From contig NZ_JXJT01000014.1 of the NCBI RefSeq assembly GCF_002441885.1, positions 1 to 49,767 on the forward strand: a stretch of DNA of 49,767 bases, read 5' to 3'. Shown here one piece after another: positions 46,942 through 49,767 of this stretch. The position numbers were made by a program, and so were the translations under genes. The DNA comes from Pseudolactococcus chungangensis CAU 28 = DSM 22330. GTDB taxonomy: Bacteria; Bacillota; Bacilli; Lactobacillales; Streptococcaceae. The notes beneath the pieces were generated by a model, which saw only the letters and a program-made list of their open reading frames with translations, was not told where the DNA came from and searched no databases. Within the stretch, counting starts at the first letter, position 1. The number at the start of each line of letters is the position of its first letter.

Positions 46942-49040
46942 ATAGTCACACTTTCTGAAAGTTTAGGCGCTTGGTAGACTGGTTTTCTAAACACATAGTA
47001 ACTAGCAAGCAGTAGAGATAAAATCGCTAACACAGTCGATAGGTTAACTTGACCTGTAGCAATAGTCGTCCCAATCTGATAAACGATAAAACTGATGATA
47101 TAGGCAATACCACATTGGAAACCAACTGCAATACCTGTCCATTTTGCTGTTCCCATTTCACGATAAATGGCACCGATAGCAGCAAAACATGGTGCACAAA
47201 GTAAATTAAACAAGAGCAAGGTATAGGCAGATAAGGCTGTGAAATTACTCTGCATGGCAGTATTCAAAGCCGCACCACCTTTCGCATGATACAACACACC
47301 CATGGTCGAGACGAGTGTTTCTTTTGCAAGTAAACCAGTAAACGTCGAAACAGTTGCCTGCCAAGAGGTCCAACCTAGTGGGGCAAAAATCGGCATAATC
47401 ACTCGGCCAATCCCTGCCAAAATAGATTGCTCCGTATCAACGACCTGCAAGCGAAAATTGAAAGTTGTCAAGAACCATAGCACTATCGTCATGGCAAGAA
47501 TAATCGTTCCTGCACGCTTGATAAAACTTAATCCTTTATCTAACGCATAGCGTAAGACGTTTGACCATTTCGGCATGTGGTAATTTGGTAACTCCATAAT
47601 AAATGGTGTCACAGAACCGCCTAATAATTTAGTCTTTTTCAGCATGATACCACTGATGACAATCGTAAAAATACCAACGAAATAAGCACTTGGCGCAATC
47701 AAAGAATTATTAGGGAAAAGAGAGCCGGCCACCAAAGCAATAATCGGTAATTTAGCCGAACATGGCATGAAAGTTGTCACCATAATCGTAATTCGACGGT
47801 CTCTTTCATTTTCAATTGTCCGAGACGCCATCACACCTGGAATACCACACCCTGTCGCAATCAACATTGGGATAAAGGATTTACCCGATAGACCAAAGCG
47901 ACGGAAAATACGGTCCATGACGAAGGCAACGCGACTCATATAGCCTGAATCTTCCAGAATACCTAAACAGATAAAGAGAACAAAAATTTGTGGAACAAAA
48001 CCAAGAACAGCGCCGACACCGGCGATAATGCCGTCCAAAATTAAACTCTGACCAATTGGTGCGATATTTAAAAAATCAAGCAAATTTTGAGCATAATGTG
48101 GGACGATTTCCCCAAATAATTTCTCATTTACAAAATCTGTTCCCATAGTGCCAACCGTCTGGATGCTGACATAGTAAACTGCCCACATCACGAAGAGGAA
48201 AAAAGGTAGACCAAAATGACGTGATGTCACAAATTGGTCAATCTTATCTGACACATTCAATCTGACACCTTGTGTCCGATGCTCAACCATGTCAGCCAAG
48301 GTCGTCAAGTATTGGTAGCGCTCATTAACGACAATGCTTTGTCGATCATCCAGAAATATATCTTCTGCAATCGAGATAATTTCTGAGACTTCATCAGTTT
48401 GTTTGGCTGATAAAGCAACGCGCTCAATTATTTTTTCATCATTTTCAAAAATCTTAATGAGTTCAAAGCGATTTGTGATGTTCGTCACATTAGAAAGTTC
48501 CATTAAGCTAGCCTCAAAACGTTCATCATAATGAACTTGAACTTGAGGGACCGTTGCTTTTTGACTCTGGGCAACTAAGTTATCAAAGCCTTGATTTTTA
48601 AGGGCCGAGATATTAACAACAGGTACGCCAAGTGAGTAAGATAACTTTTCTGTGTCAATGAAGATATTTTGTTTCACCAGCAAATCGGTCATGTTGAGGG
48701 CAATGATAACAGGTTTTCCAATCTCAATCAACTGGGTTGTTAGATAAAGATTACGCTCAATATTCGTTGCATCTACGAGGTTAATCACAACATCATAGTC
48801 ATCAGATAATAAATAATCTCGAGTGACATTTTCCTCTGGCGTGAAAGGAGATAGAGAATAAATACCAGGTAAATCCTGAATGATAATTGACTTATCTTTA
48901 ACGTATTTACCTGATTTTCTCTCGACAGTCACACCGGGCCAATTGCCAACATATTGATTAGCCCCTGTCAACAAATTAAAGGTTGATGTCTTACCAGAGT
49001 TAGGATTTCCGACTAGTGCAAATCGTTTGTTTTCAGTCAT
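46938..49040 (-). CDS. feoB: ferrous iron transporter FeoB
   Basis: Fe(II) uptake permease with an N-terminal G-protein domain. 700 residues: G1 GNPNSGKT (11-18), G3 DLPG (56-59), NMTD near 118, a helical spacer to ~250, then about eleven membrane helices with two Gate repeats (FICLGILEDSGYMSRVAFVMDR; GLLAKETLVSTMGVLYHA) and conserved cysteines in MLIATGCGIPGV, MPCSAKLPI and LLCAPCFAAIGA. It overlaps feoA by 8 bases. Confidence 0.97.
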   Translation of the reverse strand: MTENKRFALVGNPNSGKTSTFNLLTGANQYVGNWPGVTVERKSGKYVKDKSIIIQDLPGIYSLSPFTPEENVTRDYLLSDDYDVVINLVDATNIERNLYLTTQLIEIGKPVIIALNMTDLLVKQNIFIDTEKLSYSLGVPVVNISALKNQGFDNLVAQSQKATVPQVQVHYDERFEASLMELSNVTNITNRFELIKIFENDEKIIERVALSAKQTDEVSEIISIAEDIFLDDRQSIVVNERYQYLTTLADMVEHRTQGVRLNVSDKIDQFVTSRHFGLPFFLFVMWAVYYVSIQTVGTMGTDFVNEKLFGEIVPHYAQNLLDFLNIAPIGQSLILDGIIAGVGAVLGFVPQIFVLFICLGILEDSGYMSRVAFVMDRIFRRFGLSGKSFIPMLIATGCGIPGVMASRTIENERDRRITIMVTTFMPCSAKLPIIALVAGSLFPNNSLIAPSAYFVGIFTIVISGIMLKKTKLLGGSVTPFIMELPNYHMPKWSNVLRYALDKGLSFIKRAGTIILAMTIVLWFLTTFNFRLQVVDTEQSILAGIGRVIMPIFAPLGWTSWQATVSTFTGLLAKETLVSTMGVLYHAKGGAALNTAMQSNFTALSAYTLLLFNLLCAPCFAAIGAIYREMGTAKWTGIAVGFQCGIAYIISFIVYQIGTTIATGQVNLSTVLAILSLLLASYYVFRKPVYQAPKLSESVTI

Positions 49041-49563
49041 TTTCTAGTACGCTCACTTCTACTTTTTCTGCCTCATTTTTTCGCAAGGTCAGTTCGTATC
49101 CTCTGACATGTAATTCCATCGGATCACCTAATGGTGCTACCTTTCTAACAAAGATACGTGTGCCACGTGTCACACCCATGTCCAGTAAGCGACGTTTCAA
49201 AGCTGCCTCAGCAGGATCCGACGGATGTGCAACGGCAATACTAAGGACCATAGCCATCTGCCCTGGTTTAACTGATGATAGTTTGGTAAGGTTGCCACGA
49301 CCGATGAGTTCTTTTGAGAGTGTAATATTATCCAAAATGGTATTGTCTAATGCAACACGGGAATTGTGAATGAGAATGACACCGTTATGCTTGTCACGAT
49401 TCATCACGGCGACGCGTGCGTTTTTAACAAAACCTAAGTTTTGTAGATGCTTTCTACTATCCGGGTCACCTTTAATTTCTGAAACAAAATAGGTTTGCTT
49501 GAGTGGGCAACTAGTTAATGTAATCATATTATTATTTTGAGGTTGTTTTTTGATAAAAAGCAA
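49033..49563 (-). CDS. feoA: FeoA with two tandem FeoA domains
   Basis: Cytoplasmic partner of FeoB, with SH3-like beta barrels. FeoA is usually ~75 residues. This 176-residue product holds two copies: residues ~13-90 (LTSCPLKQTYFVSEIKGDP, LGFVKNARVAV) and ~92-174 (LSSVKPGQMAMVLSIAVAHP, RLLDMGVTRGTRIFVRKVAP, ELTLRKNEAEKVEV). The second copy is closer to the canonical family. The TTG start has AAAGGA 7 bases upstream; the alternative ATG at Met13 has no ribosome site. Confidence 0.9.
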   Translation of the reverse strand: MLFIKKQPQNNNMITLTSCPLKQTYFVSEIKGDPDSRKHLQNLGFVKNARVAVMNRDKHNGVILIHNSRVALDNTILDNITLSKELIGRGNLTKLSSVKPGQMAMVLSIAVAHPSDPAEAALKRRLLDMGVTRGTRIFVRKVAPLGDPMELHVRGYELTLRKNEAEKVEVSVLEND

Positions 49564-49608
49564 CCATCATTCCTTTCGGCTATCAATACATATCAGATTT
49601 AACTATCA

Positions 49609-49643
49609 AAATCAAATGATTTCTTTATTCATTTATTATAGCA
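49609..49643 (-). promoter_or_regulatory. feoAB promoter
   Basis: Extended -10 TGCTATAAT on the minus strand (hexamer 49640-49635) with no good -35. Just downstream is an imperfect palindrome, AAATCATTTGATTT (49622-49609), a possible repressor site. I cannot match it confidently to a Fur or MtsR box. Confidence 0.5.
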
Positions 49644-49704
49644 CAAAAAGTAAAAGGTTTTAGACAAAAAATGAAAAATTTTTCCGACATTTTGTATAAA
49701 ATCA

Positions 49705-49731
49705 AAAAATCGAGGGATTAACTCGATTTTT
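49705..49731 (-). terminator. bidirectional terminator upstream of feoA
   Basis: Perfect 10-bp stem AAAAATCGAG / CTCGATTTTT with a 7-base loop, T-rich on both sides. It probably ends the gene located beyond the window edge. Bases 49732-49767 hold nothing recognisable. Confidence 0.75.
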
Positions 49732-49767
49732 GATTCTATGATTTGTCAAATTAAGTTAGAATAAAAT

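Noticed and set aside
49609-49622. Fur box upstream of feoA
   Set aside because: Only a 14-base imperfect palindrome; it does not reach a credible match to the 19-base Fur consensus.
1-49767. tRNA or rRNA genes, CRISPR arrays, prophage genes
   Set aside because: I found no cloverleaf with conserved T-loop, no rRNA signature, no regularly spaced repeats and no phage proteins. The four-copy array at 42.8 kb is too few and irregularly spaced for CRISPR.

Overview
This window is chromosomal DNA of a low-GC Gram-positive lactic acid bacterium, most likely a Lactococcus or the related Pseudolactococcus (raffinolactis/piscium group). The evidence is the rsmH-ftsL-pbp2X-mraY division cluster in streptococcal order, a PUA-less ProB, a Trp operon behind a T-box whose TrpF carries a C-terminal extension, a lactococcin-972-type bacteriocin locus, an Rgg regulator and Spx/CadC/Feo proteins of lactococcal type. 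The species is an inference; no 16S rRNA is present. Almost every gene lies on the minus strand, so transcription runs from high to low coordinates.

Layout by coordinate: 1-640, rplS with an L19-type leader. 665-3400, a FAD-linked oxidase, a HAD phosphatase and a membrane protein. 3418-5208, pyruvate oxidase with a catabolite-repression site. 5390-10257, the division and peptidoglycan cluster. 10495-15041, proB and proA separated by two FemABX peptidoglycan-branching enzymes. 15046-21298, recN, argR, tlyA, ispA, xseB, xseA and folD. 21462-23890, an Spx paralogue, an orphan MazF, alr and acpS. 23949-30933, a TcyP-like cystine symporter, pepV, a SHOCT protein, uvrC and rpsA. 31062-38880, the Trp operon (T-box, trpE, trpG, trpD, a chorismate mutase, a decayed second chorismate mutase, trpC, trpF, trpB, trpA). 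38943-43895, an AT-rich accessory island with a lactococcin-972 system (bacteriocin, DUF1430 membrane protein, ABC ATPase, anchored protein), a four-copy inverted-repeat array, a 12-codon peptide gene and an Rgg regulator. 44248-46714, cadCA. 46807-49563, feoA, feoB and a Cys-rich FeoB-associated peptide.

The most interesting region is 42.2-43.9 kb. A 12-residue hydrophobic peptide gene on the plus strand converges on an Rgg-family regulator. It is separated from the bacteriocin gene by four copies of a ~20 bp element in two nested inverted pairs. This looks like an undescribed peptide-pheromone circuit controlling a lactococcin-972-type bacteriocin. The bacteriocin precursor carries one in-frame TGA inside its signal peptide, while the rest of the frame is intact.

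A second theme is compact gene-boundary design. Several Rho-independent terminators run directly, through their T-tract, into an extended -10 promoter of the next gene. At three of these junctions (xseA, acpS and a murN-like gene) the predicted transcription start falls exactly on the A of the ATG, with no Shine-Dalgarno sequence, which predicts leaderless mRNAs. The feo-cad boundary goes further: one 13-bp inverted repeat is at once the feo terminator, the probable CadC operator and the site of the cad -35 box.
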